A stretch of DNA of 64,000 nt from Taeniopygia guttata (lineage: Eukaryota > Chordata > Aves > Passeriformes > Estrildidae): assembly GCF_048771995.1 (NCBI RefSeq), contig NC_133034.1:4785001-4849000 (forward strand). Reading direction: 5' to 3'. Shown here in pieces: positions 15,101 through 27,135 of this stretch. The stretch's first letter is position 1; each line of letters begins with the position of its first letter. The notes under the pieces are model-generated. The model saw nothing but the letters and a program-made list of their open reading frames with translations, was not told where the DNA came from and did not search any database. The position numbers and the translations under genes are program-made.

Positions 15101-18100
15101 GTCCCTGGAGGCTCTGCCAGTCCCTTCCCTCACCCTGGGTTGGCTCCTATGGGTACTCTCAGTAGGTGCTCTGCTTGTGGCCTCTGGATGTCCTTTGCTG
15201 TGACAGCCACCGTGTCACCCCTGTGGGCATGGGACACGATGTGGCAGCCTGGCAAAGGCCATGCAGCGGGGCCAAGGGAAGCCCTTGGAACGTGCCCACA
15301 GCAGGCAAGCATCCCTCCCCGGCAAAGCGGGGCTCCGTGTGACCTTCAGGCTGTGCAGGGGGCTGGCTGCGACCCCTTGGGAAGAACTGTGCCAGCACGG
15401 GGCTTGGGTTTCATTCAGGAAGGGCAGAGGGACATGGCTCGGAAATGGAGTAATCCCAGCCCGGCAGCTGGGAGAGCTCGGGTTACAAAGCCAAATGGTG
15501 CAAGGCCGGCTGAGAGGAGCCGCACGGAGATCCAAGATCACCTTTCAAGGTGCCGGAGGATGAGGGGATGTGGCAGCACCCCCTCGAGATGGTCCCTCAT
15601 CCATCGCCACCAGCGGGAACCATGCTCTCAGAGCAGCGGTGGCAGCACCACCGAGCCCAAAATAGTGCTCCCTGCTGCCGAGTTCAAGGTTTAATCCCGG
15701 CTGCGCGGGCGGATTAGCAGCCGGCTGGAGCTGCGGAGTGGATTTGGCTTTGCGTAAGCGCCCACCCATGCACAGCAACCCTGGCCCCTGCCCCCCACGC
15801 TGGGGACAGATTTTACTGGTTTACAGAGATATCAGTGTTGGGGGGTGGGTTTTTGTTCCTTTTCTCATTCCTTTCCAGATACCTGAAGGCCAGAGTGCTT
15901 TACTGTGGCGGCCCATGTGTTACCCTGCTGTTCCATCCTGGGGTGCTCAGCGCCCCGCTGGGTCCCCATGGGATGAGCCCTGTGGTGGCCGTGCTTCTGA
16001 GGAGCCATCCCGGCCTGCTGTGGGAGCAGCCAGGCTGAGGGCACCCACTGTCAGGCAGTTCTGGTTTGGGAGAACTGACCCCCGCTGCTCACTAGTGCCA
16101 CGTCCTTCTCCCCCAGGTTTCAGAGGCAGCTGTCGGAGCCCTGCCACCCCTTCCCGCCGCAGGCCGGGGTCCCGGGGGACGGCCGCCCCATCTACCACCG
16201 GCAGCTGTCGGAGCCCCTGGGCCCTGCTGCCCCCCGCCCCCCTCAGGGATTCAAGCAGGAGTACCACGACCCTCTCTACGAGCACGGCGGCCCTGGCCTG
16301 CCCGGTCCCCCTGGCCACAGCTTCCAGCCCCCCATGGGCATCAAGCAGGAGCCCCGGGACTACTGCATCGACTCAGGTGGGTGTGAGCCAGGGGACAGCC
16401 AGGGTGGGGTTCCGCCAGTGACACTCCAGAGCAGAGCATCTCTGCCTTCAGCATGGCAGGGGCAGGGCTGAGCCTCAGGCAGCGGGTGCTGTGTCACTCT
16501 GGAGCTGCTGTGGTGCTGGGATACCGCTTTGCCTTTTTCTTTCCTCTCTGTCCTCCTTTTCCAAAGCCAGGGGATACGGCAGGAGTTCACCTGGTGCCAG
16601 TGGTGTGGTCAGAGCTCTGGCCACAGGCTGGGGTGCCCCACAGCGCCTGGTGGGTCCCCCCTTGGCTTTGGCCTGGGGCCAGCTGTGATTGCTGGCTGCT
16701 GGACCCTACCAGCATCACGGAAAAAATCCTCTAATCGCCTTAGGACCTAAAAATACCCCAACCTCGGGATGGAGGGTGGCACAGCCAAGCAGATGGTCGG
16801 GGAGGTGCAGCAGTGCCTCCCTTCATGTAGGGCCTGTGAAAACTCGAGCTGCTCCAGTCTAAATTCCAGTGCCACCCCAAATCATACTGGGTTTCTTTTC
16901 CCCGATGTTGAGGGTGGATGTAGTGGACATGGAAGCATGGGGAGGGGGGGAAGGTTCCCAGACTTCGCTTCAGGCCATGCTGGGGGTAAAGAATACGCTG
17001 CCAAATCCATGGTGGCACCCACAGGGTTTACAGCCTTAATGTCATTTCATTTCCCCCTCAGAAGTGCCTAACTGCCAGTCCTCGTACCTACGGGGGAATG
17101 TCTTCCCCAACAGCCATGACGGTGAGTGACTCCCCCACTCTCCCCATGTCGTGACCCCATCCCACCCCTCCCTTGTGGCAGGCAGCACTCCCTGGGCACC
17201 CAGAAAACACCCATGAGAGCATCATGGGGCCCATGAGAGCATCATGGGGCCCATGAGAGCATCATGGGGCCCATGAGGGCTGCATGTGCTGGCACCAGCC
17301 CCAAAAGCAGCCAGCAGCCCCTGTGAGCGTGCTGTGAGGACACAGCAGTGCCATGGAATCTGGGATAATGCAGAGCTGCTAATAAGGTTTGGGAGCAGTG
17401 AGGGGGGCAGAGCTGCACAGTGCTCAGCCACTGAAGTAACTGGGAATAGGTCTGCTCCCAGAGCTGTGGATGGGGTCGTGTGCTGGATTCAGCCAAGCCA
17501 GGGATTTTTGGGGTCCAGCCAGTGTAGTGGAGGGGATACCCCTATGCTCACGAAGGTCTTTTCCCCGCAGGATTTTCATATGAAAAGGACACACGATTGT
17601 ATTTTGATGACACATGCGTGGTACCTGAGAGGCTGGAGGGTAAGAATCTGGCCCCAGAGGGGGCCTGCAGGGGACCAGGGCTCTTGGAGGAAGATGTGGG
17701 GGTGGTGGGATCTGCAGTGCCTGGTGTATAAAGCCAAGCAGTGTTGGCACAGTGCTCTTGAGAGCTGCTGAGCATCATCCCACGTGGCAGCTTGGCATCA
17801 CTGCCACGCTCCATCTCTGTCACAGACACCTACCTGCCTGCAGCGCCATCCCCAGCACCTCTCCCACCCCACGGCCTGATCCTGCTCAGGTGTCTCAGCA
17901 CGGGGATGCCCCATGTTCTTGTACATATCTCCTGCTGGTGACACAGCCTGGGAGACGGGCAGAGCCAGGCTGTTGAACCAGGTGTCTTTGTCGAGCAGGT
18001 AAAGTGAAGCAGGAGCCCACTCTGTACCGCGAGGGCCCTCCCTACCAGCGGCGCGGCTCCCTGCAGCTCTGGCAGTTCCTGGTCACCCTCCTGGATGACC

Positions 18101-19366
18101 CTGCCAACGCCCACTTCATCGCCTGGACCGGCCGGGGCATGGAGTTCAAGCTGATCGAGCCTGAGGAGGTATGAGAGGTCCTGCCCTGGAGCTGGCCAGT
18201 GCCTGTGGGGATGCAGGAGTGCGTCCTTCCCACACAGCAGAGCCTTCCCACTCGCACTTGAGGCGAGACACGTATCTCTGCTCTCCAGTCAGCTGTTGAA
18301 GTTTGCCTTTAGTATCTTCCACTGCCTCTCGGTGCGGTGTGTGCTGGCTCCCGAAGCTGGCAGTGGTCACCAGCTGTGGTGGTGTTGCCTCTGTGCCGTG
18401 CCTTGCTGAGTTCTGTTGCTCTGCCACGGCTCCCTCCTTCCCAAGCTGCTCCCATCCTTTGCCCTGGGTTTTCCAGCAGCAGCTCCGTGCTGGAACCACA
18501 CAGCGCCAGGGGAGGGTGACACACAGGAAGGAGCTGCTTGGGGAGTAATTGAGAGCAGCTGTAGCCAGCGCCGGGCTGCGCATTGTGGGTAATTACCCAT
18601 AATATCTCTTGCGCCACGCATGGAAATTGTGGTATTTTGAAGCAGCCTTTTTGGCAGGCTCTGCCTAATGAAATGGCTTTTGATTTGGCCCCTGATCTGG
18701 CGGTGGCTGTGTGGTCACAGCCGGAGGATTTATCATGGCCGGCGGGGAACCACTCCCAGACCACAGTGATGCCTTCTCTCCAGCCGCCCCAGCCCCCTCA
18801 GACAAACCTCTAGCCTGCATTTCAGTTCTGATTTCCTCCGAGGCTCCCTGTTGCAGCCCTGGCTGGAGCCCTGATGGCTGCCCCCTCTCTCCACGTAGGT
18901 AGCACGGCGCTGGGGCATCCAGAAGAACCGACCAGCCATGAACTACGACAAGCTCAGCCGCTCCCTGCGCTACTACTATGAGAAGGGCATCATGCAGAAG
19001 GTGAGGTCACAGCAGGGTGTGACCGTCCCCTGCTGCCCCAGGGTGCAGCAGGAGAGGGATTAGGTCCCATGTGAGGTGTGTGGTGCTCCCCCAGGGCAGG
19101 GGTAATGCTCAGGGCCCCTCTCACCCCCTCCCTCCTCCCTGCAGGTTGCCGGCGAGCGGTACGTCTATAAATTCGTCTGTGACCCCGATGCCCTCTTTTC
19201 CATGGCCTATCCCGACAACCAGCGCCCTTTCCTGAAGACAGAGCCAGACTGCCCAGTGCCCGAGGAGGAGACAGTGCCCCTGACACACTTTGAGGACAGC
19301 CCGGCGTTCCTCCTGGAGATGGATCCCTGCGGCAGCCTTCCCTACGCGGAGGGCTTCGCCTACTGA
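8682..19366 (+). CDS. ETV5: ETS translocation variant 5, PEA3-subfamily transcription factor (complete)
   Basis: Twelve coding exons: 8682-8726, 8905-8992, 9115-9162, 9269-9319, 14054-14183, 14289-14525, 16117-16376, 17062-17121, 17571-17639, 17999-18168, 18899-19000 and 19145-19366 (TGA). The frame continues across all junctions and gives 493 residues; human ETV5 has 510. The start ATG sits in an optimal context (GCACCATGG). The N-terminus [12 protein letters not shown] and the acidic activation helix [18 protein letters not shown] (about residues 45-62) define the PEA3 group (ETV1/4/5). IKRE with Lys89 and GIKQEPRDY match known SUMO-type sites of the family. The ETS domain is at about 350-433. 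ETV5 binds GGAA sites in the nucleus and acts downstream of FGF/RTK-MAPK signalling. The exon at 14289-14525 is unusually GC-rich (Pro/Ala-rich linker), which may explain the length difference. One intron (9163-9268) uses a GC donor. The gene follows DGKG on the same strand. Confidence 0.97.
9163..9268 (+). other. ETV5: GC-AG intron of ETV5
   Basis: The coding frame requires the exon to end ...CTGAAG at 9162, and the next bases are GCAAGT. The intron ends in a T-rich tract and TTTAG before 9269. This is the classic GC-AG class: a GC donor otherwise matching consensus. Intron length is 106 bp. Confidence 0.85.
9320..14053 (+). other. ETV5 large intron with possible conserved non-coding segments
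   Basis: No exon is readable in these 4.7 kb. Stretches with low CpG and many TAAT-type motifs (about 10060-10220 and 13240-13510, the latter with TAATTAC and TTAATTAGC) look like non-coding regulatory DNA. T-homopolymers lie at about 12700 and 12748-12766. Simple open frames here look like chance. Confidence 0.5.
14526..16116 (+). other. ETV5 intron between exons 6 and 7
   Basis: GT-AG intron; I see no gene, named repeat or clear motif cluster in it. Confidence 0.7.
16377..17061 (+). other. ETV5 intron between exons 7 and 8
   Basis: GT-AG intron with nothing recognisable in it. Confidence 0.7.
17212..17279 (+). repeat. 20 bp tandem repeat in an ETV5 intron
   Basis: About 3.4 copies of CCATGAGAGCATCATGGGGC, nearly identical to each other, inside intron 17122-17570. 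Near-identity suggests recent expansion. Confidence 0.92.
17999..19366 (+). other. ETV5: ETS DNA-binding domain exons of ETV5
   Basis: The last three exons encode the winged helix-turn-helix from about residue 350 ([12 protein letters not shown]) to 433 (YVYKFVCD). The recognition helix reads [17 protein letters not shown], with the two invariant arginines (407 and 410 in this protein) that contact GGA. The C-terminal segment after the domain keeps the family ending [15 protein letters not shown] and LPYAEGFAY. All key residues are present. Confidence 0.95.
18169..18898 (+). promoter_or_regulatory. ETV5 intron with a candidate enhancer (palindromic homeodomain site)
   Basis: The part 18540-18740 contains the perfect 14 bp palindrome TGGGTAATTACCCA at 18586-18599, another TAATT at about 18546, and CCTAATGAAATGG at about 18664. 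This motif density, next to the ETS-domain exons, suggests a cis-element. Function is inferred only. Confidence 0.35.
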
Positions 19367-20925
19367 CTCGGCCGGCTGGCAGAGCCATTGGCACTAGCGC
19401 AGCCACCTGGGGCAAACACGGTTTTCTAAAGAATATTTTTGGCTGTCCGTAAGAGGGGAAAAAAAAAAAACCAACAAAAAAACAAGCAAACCCCAACGAC
19501 AAACAGCATGGGTGCACACACAAATTTGAGGAATTTAAAACGCCCCACGTGTGTTGCCGCCGAATTCCCACCCTTCCTTTCCAAGGGCTAGTGCACAGGA
19601 CTGCCCGTGGCTGGCACCTCCTGCCGTGCATCAGTGTGATGTCTTGGGGCGCCGGGAGCCTAAAGTTGCAGTGTCCTCCCCAGGCCCTGGCCCCGGCAGT
19701 GCCCCAGGGCTGGGCTGCGTGGCTACCGAGCCAATTGTCACGACAATCTGCTTTGCATCGAGCACAATCCGCGTCGCTGCCTTGTGTGGTGGAAAGGGCT
19801 TTGATTTGCACAGAGAGGAGGGATGCGGGGGGGCCGCCCGGGCCAGCACCCCGGGGCTGATGTGCGCAGCATCCTACCCCAACCCCGAGGAGCCTTCTGC
19901 CTTCTTCCTGAGCCCCCTCCCCATATAACCTGTTGTTCCCACAGAACCTCCTGCATCCTCTCCGTGCCCTCCATCCTCCCCAGCTCTGGCTATGGGCCAT
20001 GGGTTGCATTTTGGGGGAGGAGACCCTGACACTAACTTCCTCTTCGTTTCTGGTTTTTTTTTTTTTTTTTTGGGATGTTTTAGGAAAATACTAAAGGTTT
20101 CTAAACTGATTTTTGTAGATTTTTTGTATTTTAAGGCAAAGCTATTTTTTGCAGCTCGGCTGCTGTCCCTGGAGCCCCTGGGGACACCCCTGTGGCTTTC
20201 CTGGTGGCAGGGGGAGCCCTCGATGCCCGTGGCTTCCTGGGATGGCTGTCGAAGGATCTGGTCCGCTCCATTTCACTGCTCCAGTCCTCTTTCCCAGGGG
20301 AGCCAGGGCTGAATCCCAATACTGGCTCAGCTACGCTCCCCCTGCTCGGCATGGCCTTGGAGCTGGGCTGTAAGGCTGAGGTGGGCAGGGATGGGGGGTC
20401 CCCCACCCCCCTTCCTCAATACCCCACTTCCCTCCAGCTCCCCCCACCCCTCGCTGCACCTCTTAACACTCCTCCACCACTCATATATCCTTACCTGCCT
20501 CCCCTGCACCAGGCTACATGTTTTGTTGTAAATGCTGTATAGGAATTTTTTCTCTTCTTTAGATAGCTTCGGTTGGAATTTTTGTTTGGTTTTTTTGGGG
20601 TTTTTTTTGGTTGGATTTTTTTTTTTTTTTGTCTGATTCTTTTTTTTTTTTTTTTTTGGGAAGTATGAAGATTAACTCTACAATGACTTGGTTGCTCTCC
20701 CCATGGTGGCTGCAGTGGCCTGTACCCATGGGGAGCATTTGGTTTTGGGAACCCCACCCTGGGGACAGGTTTTTAACCATTTGCTCGGTGTGGCAGGTCT
20801 GCAGTGCAGAAGGAGTTAATCTGAGGACTGATTTGAAATATCTTTATTCAAGCAGGGCTATGTATCTCCTGCAAAGCTGCATTACATTCTGTACTGTGTA
20901 CAATAAAGGATCTTGCTTCCTGTTC
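19367..20925 (+). other. ETV5: ETV5 3' UTR
   Basis: From the stop to a canonical AATAAA at 20902-20907. It contains A-rich (19458-19500) and T-rich tracts (20052-20070, 20580-20660). A T-rich stretch with GTATTTTAAGG lies near 20128. The 1.5 kb length is an inference from the poly(A) signal. Confidence 0.75.
20902..20907 (+). terminator. ETV5: Polyadenylation signal AATAAA of ETV5
   Basis: Canonical hexamer preceded by TGTACTGTGTAC and followed by a T/C-rich and then TG-rich stretch (CTTCCTGTTCC). Confidence 0.8.
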
Positions 20926-23900
20926 CTCCCTGACTGCCTGGGCTGCTGCTTTGCCTGCGCTGTGGGATGCTGCCGGGGCTGGGAGGAGCCCCTGGATGTG
21001 CCTGTGGGGTCTGTAGTGGTCCAGGCTACAGCCCATCATTTGGGGCCTGCAGCATGGTGTATTTGGAGCTGAGACCAAATCACCCGGGTTGCCCTCTCAG
21101 GTCTGGATTTGTTGCTCCTGGGTGTGGATAGTGCCAGGGCTTTCACGAAGCCACATCCCATGAGGGGATCCATTTGGAATGGGGGTGACTTCTGCCCCAG
21201 TAGGTGCAATTTAATATTTCCTCTTGCCAGGCTTTCTCAGTGAGTCCTCCACTCCCCTGGAAACCCAAGCACCTGCCCTCAAGCAGGGCTAAGGCTGGTG
21301 GGGACCTCTCAGAACAGCCCCTCCACAAGCTACTGGCAGTGGTCCCTCATTGTCTCCATTTCTAGGCCAGGAAAAATTCAGGGTTTGCAAAATGATGAAG
21401 GAGGTGGGTGGAAGGCAAGGGCTGTCCTGTGAAGAGTTGATTTAGCTGAGGGGTCTGTGTTTCTCCTGACAGGCTGGAGAAAAAAAAACACCCCAGAACT
21501 GCCCACCCACTGCCACTGGCCTCAATTTTAGCTGGGCCGAGCCAGGCTGTCCACAGGCTCCCAGCCCGTCCCATGCAGGGGCTTGGTGTGATGCTGGTGG
21601 AGATAACTCTGACACATCTTCTCTTCCAGCTTATTTTCACAGCCCCCCCAAACCCCATCCCTAGACGTGGCAGTGGAGAGATGAAAGGTCCTAGTGTGCC
21701 ATGGTGCTTTTTACACACCCACCCCAGCTCGCCTGGATCCACTCCTGGCTGCCAGCCACGTTCTAATGGGTCCTTAAGCTGCTCTTCCATCATGCCTGAA
21801 GTATTAAGCTGCATGGGGAAGTATGGCTGTCTCCCAGCCCAGGCAGGGCAAAGCAGGATCTAAAACATCCAGCAAAACCAATTCATCTGGCACAAAGCCC
21901 TCAGGGAGCTAAATCAGTTGTTGCCTCAGGAGACATCTTACACTCTCAGCCTATCCCATCTTTATTTTCCACAAAGTTCTGTCCTCTAAGACCGCAAAAC
22001 CCAGGTGCTCTGAGCTCCAGCCAGTGCCTGGTAATCCCACCTGGCTGGGGATTTCAGCAGGCTGAGTCCTGGTGCTCAGGATGGAGCGGGGGAAACGGGG
22101 CCACCGGCAGCACGGCCGGCGGGCAGATGGCCCAGGGGGCAGAGACGTGGGACCAGCTATGGACAGCGAGGATGAGGAGGAGCAGATCAAGCAAAGCCTT
22201 TCAGAGCCTTCATCAAGCATCTTGTCACACCACAACCCTGAGCCCAGCCCTGCAAATCTCACTGTGGGCAGGGCTGGGGCCCCAAGGGTGTCTCTCACTC
22301 TGCTCTTGCCAAAGGGAGAGGTGAGGAAGAGGGGTTTTTCTGTCCAGCTTGTCAGTGTGGGACAAAAAGGTTCAAGCCCTAAAGGGTTTGATACCTCACT
22401 GCTTTTTATTACTTAGGACACCAAGAATTTGCTCCTCATTTGATCCTGCTGTGTGTCACCCCTCCCTGTCCTCATGTTCCATGCAGAAGGGCTGGAGCTG
22501 CCTTGGGTGCCTGGTCCCATTTGTCCCCACCCTGAGGCTGAGGGACAAGCCAGAGCTGTGCAGTGTCCTGCCTGCAGCCCCCCAGGGATGGGGCAGGAGC
22601 TCCCAGGCAGAGCAGGGGCTGGAGTGTTTGCCAGGAGTTGGGGAGATGGAGGGGAAGCAGGTGGGGAGGCATGTGTGCTCCCTTCTCACCTCCTGCCCCA
22701 TCAGATGCTGCTTCCAGGCATGGGGATGTGTCCTCTTTGGACATTCTTCAAAATGCCATGGGATGGGAGCACTGCTACAGCTGCCACCACTCCCCCAGAA
22801 CCAGGAATGGCTCAGGCTATCACTGCTCCATCCCCAGGACTCACACCTTGGTCCCCTCCTCCCATATTCCCACACCAGTTGCCTCCTGCCTTCCTCCCAG
22901 TCCTCCCAGCCACAGGGGAGGACGAAGAGCAGCGAGCAGAGACGATGGTGAACAATGAAGAACCATTTTGGGGAGGATTCAGCTCTCCAGGCTGGGAAAA
23001 ACCTCGGTGCTGGTGTCCAACTCCGTCTCCAATCCTCCAGCTCACAGTTTCCACCTCTGTGTGGTGGTTGTGGTAAAGAGCCCATCAGCAGCTCGGGGTG
23101 AGCAACAATCTGTGACACTGGGGAAGCAAAAATAAAATGGCAGCCAGTGTTGAATGGGGACAAATGTGTTTTTTCCTATTTTCTTCTTTTCACAGTGTTT
23201 ATAATGGGCCCCAAGTTATCCCCTCCTGGAATGAGAATTTGGAGTTACCAGATGGTCCAAGAGGCACAGGTTAAAAATAATTTGGAAAAGAGGAGCCTGT
23301 AAAAGGGAGAGGATCATTAAAACCCTTTACACATCCATAATTCATGGAGTACACTTCTGCTCTCCCTGTCCTGGAGGCAATATAGCAGGACTGGAAAATG
23401 TTCAAAAAGCAACAGAGACAGCCAAGGGTCTGCTCTGGCTCTTACATGGGAGCATATAAATAGTCTGGCACTTCCGACTGGGGCAGGATTTGTGGCTCAG
23501 GGGCTCCGTATTTAATAGCCCATAGCTGAGTTTTCCACTGCAGCCTGGAAGAGCATTTTGGGGAAGAATTCCTGCCCACACAGCCTGCTCTTCTGGCAGG
23601 ACTGAGAAGGCCAGAAGTTGAGACCAGAGGTGCTGCATGGCCCACCATGGGCACCGAGGCACAGCTCCCACCTGGCCCCTGTCCTGCTGCCCACCGTGGT
23701 GGCCTCGTGCCTGTGCTTGGCAGCTGGTTCCACCAGGGAGCTGGGTCACACCACAGCAGCTCCTCTCTTCCCCAGCTCTTCAAACACTCGGTGTTTTCAC
23801 TAAGTGGGTTGATTTGGCTCTTAAACACCTGGGGCAACATGAGTGGCTCCATGTGTGGAGCCAGCTTCAATATGAGTCAACTCCAGAGGGAAAAAGACCC

Positions 23901-24633
23901 AAAAATAACCACACCAAAACAAAACAGAGCAACAACCAAAAAGATCAGGCACGCAAGATCTGGGCTGGTGAGTAAGGAAAAGTGAGGAACTCCCACCTGG
24001 GGGTGTGCAGGACACCCAGCTCCCTTCACACTGGTCTGGCACCACCTCGTGGATGTCCAGCTGCTGCTTCTGGCCACCACGGGGTTTGTGGTAGCACATC
24101 TGCAGAGGTTTTTGGTATCCAAACGTGGTTCACACCTGTGGGCTGGACACTCTGTGCTAGGAGGGCTTTAGCCACAACTCGTTTCCCAGGGCTTCTCTCT
24201 GCTTTGTGCTGACTTTCCTGGGAGATGTGGGTCTGTATTACCGACTCCAAGCCTCCCACTCCTGGCAGGCTGCAGGAAAAGGGGCACCACTGACCCCACC
24301 TTCTCCTGTGCTCCGCTGAGAAGGGAGCTGGGGCTCCACTAACACCCAGAGCCTCAGAGCTCTCCAACACTGAGCTCCAGCCCCTCACAAGGCACTAACA
24401 CCGGAATAAGCCTTTAAGTAGCTCCTGAAACCATGAGCCAATTGCTGAATTAAAGGCTCTCAGAGCTACGGGGAAGGCTCTGTCATCCTCTTATCATTAA
24501 CTGTGGCAGTAACTGTCTGTGTTCTGTAGGAGCTGAGAACCTACATGGACTACTCCCAGCCATGGGTCACCTACATAGGTTTTTCTGTCTGGAGAACCTG
24601 AGGAACCTGCAATCCTGAGGCAGGCAACCTACC
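20926..24633. other. Intergenic, no supported gene
   Basis: Downstream of ETV5. No spliced gene can be supported. A small CpG-dense patch at about 22084-22165 lies in an open frame on the plus strand (22072-22416) with an acidic run DSEDEEEQ. I do not recognise the product and do not call a gene. Confidence 0.5.
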
Positions 24634-24725
24634 TAGAGGGAGGTGTCCCTGCCCATGGCAGCAGGGTGGAACTAGATGGTCTTTAAGGTCTCTTCCAACC
24701 CAAATCATTATAGCTTTCTATGATT
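24634..24725 (+). mobile_element. CR1 LINE 3'-end fragment
   Basis: Matches the sense 3' end of avian CR1: GAGGTGTCCCTGCCCATGGC, then GGAACTAGATGGTCTTTAAG and CTTCCAACCCAAATCATT, ending in the ATTCTATG-type tail (TTTCTATGATT). Strongly 5'-truncated, with no coding part. Confidence 0.93.
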
Positions 24726-26869
24726 TCTTGGCCACTTTTTAGAGAGGCAAGCAATAGGATCCCAGGGGCTCCGATTTTGGAAGGAGGGTGCCCCCACTTT
24801 GTTGCAGAAGCAGGAGATCCCTCCTGCATTGAAGGGCTGGGTGCTCACCTGGCTGGTGCCTCCCTCTGGCCAGGAGGGGGTCCTGGGCAGGGGTCAGCCT
24901 GGGTGGGACAGAGCAGAAGATGCAATATGAGGTTTTGTTCCAGCTGGCAATGGAGCCAAGGTGAGGGGCAGAGCTGGAAACTTGTCTGCAGTACAAGGAA
25001 TCAGCCATAGCCTCTTATTTAGAAGGCTTTTTAGTCTAATATAAATAAAACCTCCTGGACAGAACAGGCAGCAAGGAGGTGAGAAACCCTGAGCTGCCAC
25101 AATACTGGGTCAGCACAGCTGTGCCCCTTCCGAGCTGATCACCCGTTGTCCTGCCATGAATTGTGCTGGGATTCCTGAAGGGATCTGACAACAGGCCTTC
25201 AAATGGCACAGCCAGGCCAGCCCTGTACCAGCCTGGGCCTGGCACCCTCTGAGTGCTGCTCCCTGCAAGGGTGAAAGAGGATCAGCTAAAGGTGAGATGA
25301 ACCCAGGCTTGCAGGAACCTCTTTGGTTTCATGGCCACCCTGGACCCAGGAGAGGGCAGCAGCAGCCCAGGCTGCAGCCTCAGCTACCCTTTTTAAAGCT
25401 CCTCATCATCTCCTAGGCTACTCAGAGACAGCCAAGAAAGAAAAGTAGTGTATGGAGGGAGCAGTGAAGAGCAAAAACTATGTGGGTGGGCTAGTGATAC
25501 TCTCCTGGGCTTCAAAATCGTTTGCTTTCAAGATGGAAGTGGAAAGAAAACAATCTTTCTTTGAAAACATCTTGGAGTGCCAGGGCTTTCCACGGCAGTC
25601 TTTCATTCTTTTGGTATCAGTGATCCCTATGGACGCTTGTCATGGCACCAAAAAGAAAGGTGGTGATACTGGGGACGTTCCCAGTAGAGGTGGGAGGAAA
25701 GTACATGCAGTGTGTGCCCATCACTCTGCTGCAGAGATGCTAAAAGCCCATGAGAGCCCCACTGTGGAGCTCTCATGGCTTCACTCAGAGCCCTCCAGGG
25801 GCATGAAGCAAGATTACCAGTGCATGCTGGCTGCCTTGCCCTGCCTGATTTAGTTGTGCCTGAAGGAACAGGAAAGGGAAGGCTGGAAATAGGGAAAATT
25901 TCTACTCCTCCACCTTGGCACCCCACAGAAGGGCTCCCCCCCAGCTCGGTGCACTGCTGACCACAGTGAAACTCGAGCTCCCCACTTCCACTGGCAGCAT
26001 CACAGGGGTAGGTCAGCATCTCCAGGGGCAGCTGTGGCATTTCCACCCAGGCAGGTTGGCAGCATCCTCCTGCTTTCCTGGATGAGCTCACCGGGATGAG
26101 TCACAGAGCAGGTGAGGGGGAGGAGGACATCCTTAGCCCGAATTCCTGCAGTGCATTCCTAGCCACCTGCTTTGACAACAGCCAGCCTGGTGTGCATTCC
26201 ATTTCTGCCTGGGTTGGCGTGCCCCGAGACCATGGGCAGCAGTGTGCCCCACTCCTGGCTCAGAGCACACAGCTAAGCCCTCAGCTCTGTGGTCTCTGTT
26301 CTCAGTAGGGCTCAACTCATGGGTTTTTTGGGTGGTTTTTTTTTGTGTTTGGTTTGTTTTTTGTGTTTTGTTGGGGTTTTTTTGTGTTTTATTGTGGGTT
26401 TGTCTGTTTTGTTTTGTATTTTTTTTTTAGTACACGCCCTCTAAAATCACAGAAGAGCAAAATTATTGCTTACCAAAGCTGTTCTCCTGAAATGAGTCAT
26501 GAAACAAGGAGTTTTGTCACTCTGCCAGACACAGCCTGGCTGCTTTTCTAAATTGAATGGCACCAGAGAACAGCTTGCTCCTCCCTACAGGTTTCAACCC
26601 ACCTGCACCCGCTGTTACCAGCCTCCCTCCAGAGCCTGGAGAGAGAATTATTCCCACCTGCTTTATTCTCCTGCATTATTCCCACCTCTTCAGACCACCA
26701 GCCCTTCACACTCCATTTTTGAGCTCTGCATGCTGTGGTAACATTTTGGTGATGCCATGCTTTGTACCAAGCTAGCAGCTTGTTTGGGGAGCTACCACTG
26801 TGTGCACAACTGCTGCAAAATAGATCTCTTATTCAGATCAGCCAGTCAGTGTAGCCTTGTCTGTCCTTC
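24726..26869. other. Intergenic, no supported gene
   Basis: Nothing gene-like is visible. A T/G-rich low-complexity tract runs from 26320 to 26430 (TTTTGTG-type). Confidence 0.6.
26320..26430 (+). repeat. T/G-rich low-complexity tract
   Basis: About 110 bp made almost only of T and G, with repeated GTTTTTTGTG-like words. Simple sequence, not a gene. Confidence 0.85.
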
Positions 26870-27135
26870 CATCCATCATCCATCCATCCACCATCCATCC
26901 ATCCATCCATCCATCCATCCATCCATCCATCCATCCATCCATCCATCATCCATCCATCCATCTCCCATCCATCCATCCATCCATCATCCATCCATCCATC
27001 CATCCATCCATCCATCCATCCATCCATCCATCCATCCATCATCCATCCATCCATCTCCCATCCATCCATCCATCCATCATCCATCCATCCATCCATCCAT
27101 CCATCCATCCATCCATCCATCCATCCATCCATCCC
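26868..27135 (+). repeat. CATC tetranucleotide array with higher-order pattern
   Basis: About 265 bp of (CATC)n with single-base phase slips (CATCATCC) and interruptions TCTCCC. The interruption pattern recurs with an offset of 93 bp (TCTCCC at 26961 and 27054), so a larger block was duplicated. Its translation as IHPS repeats has no meaning. Confidence 0.97.
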
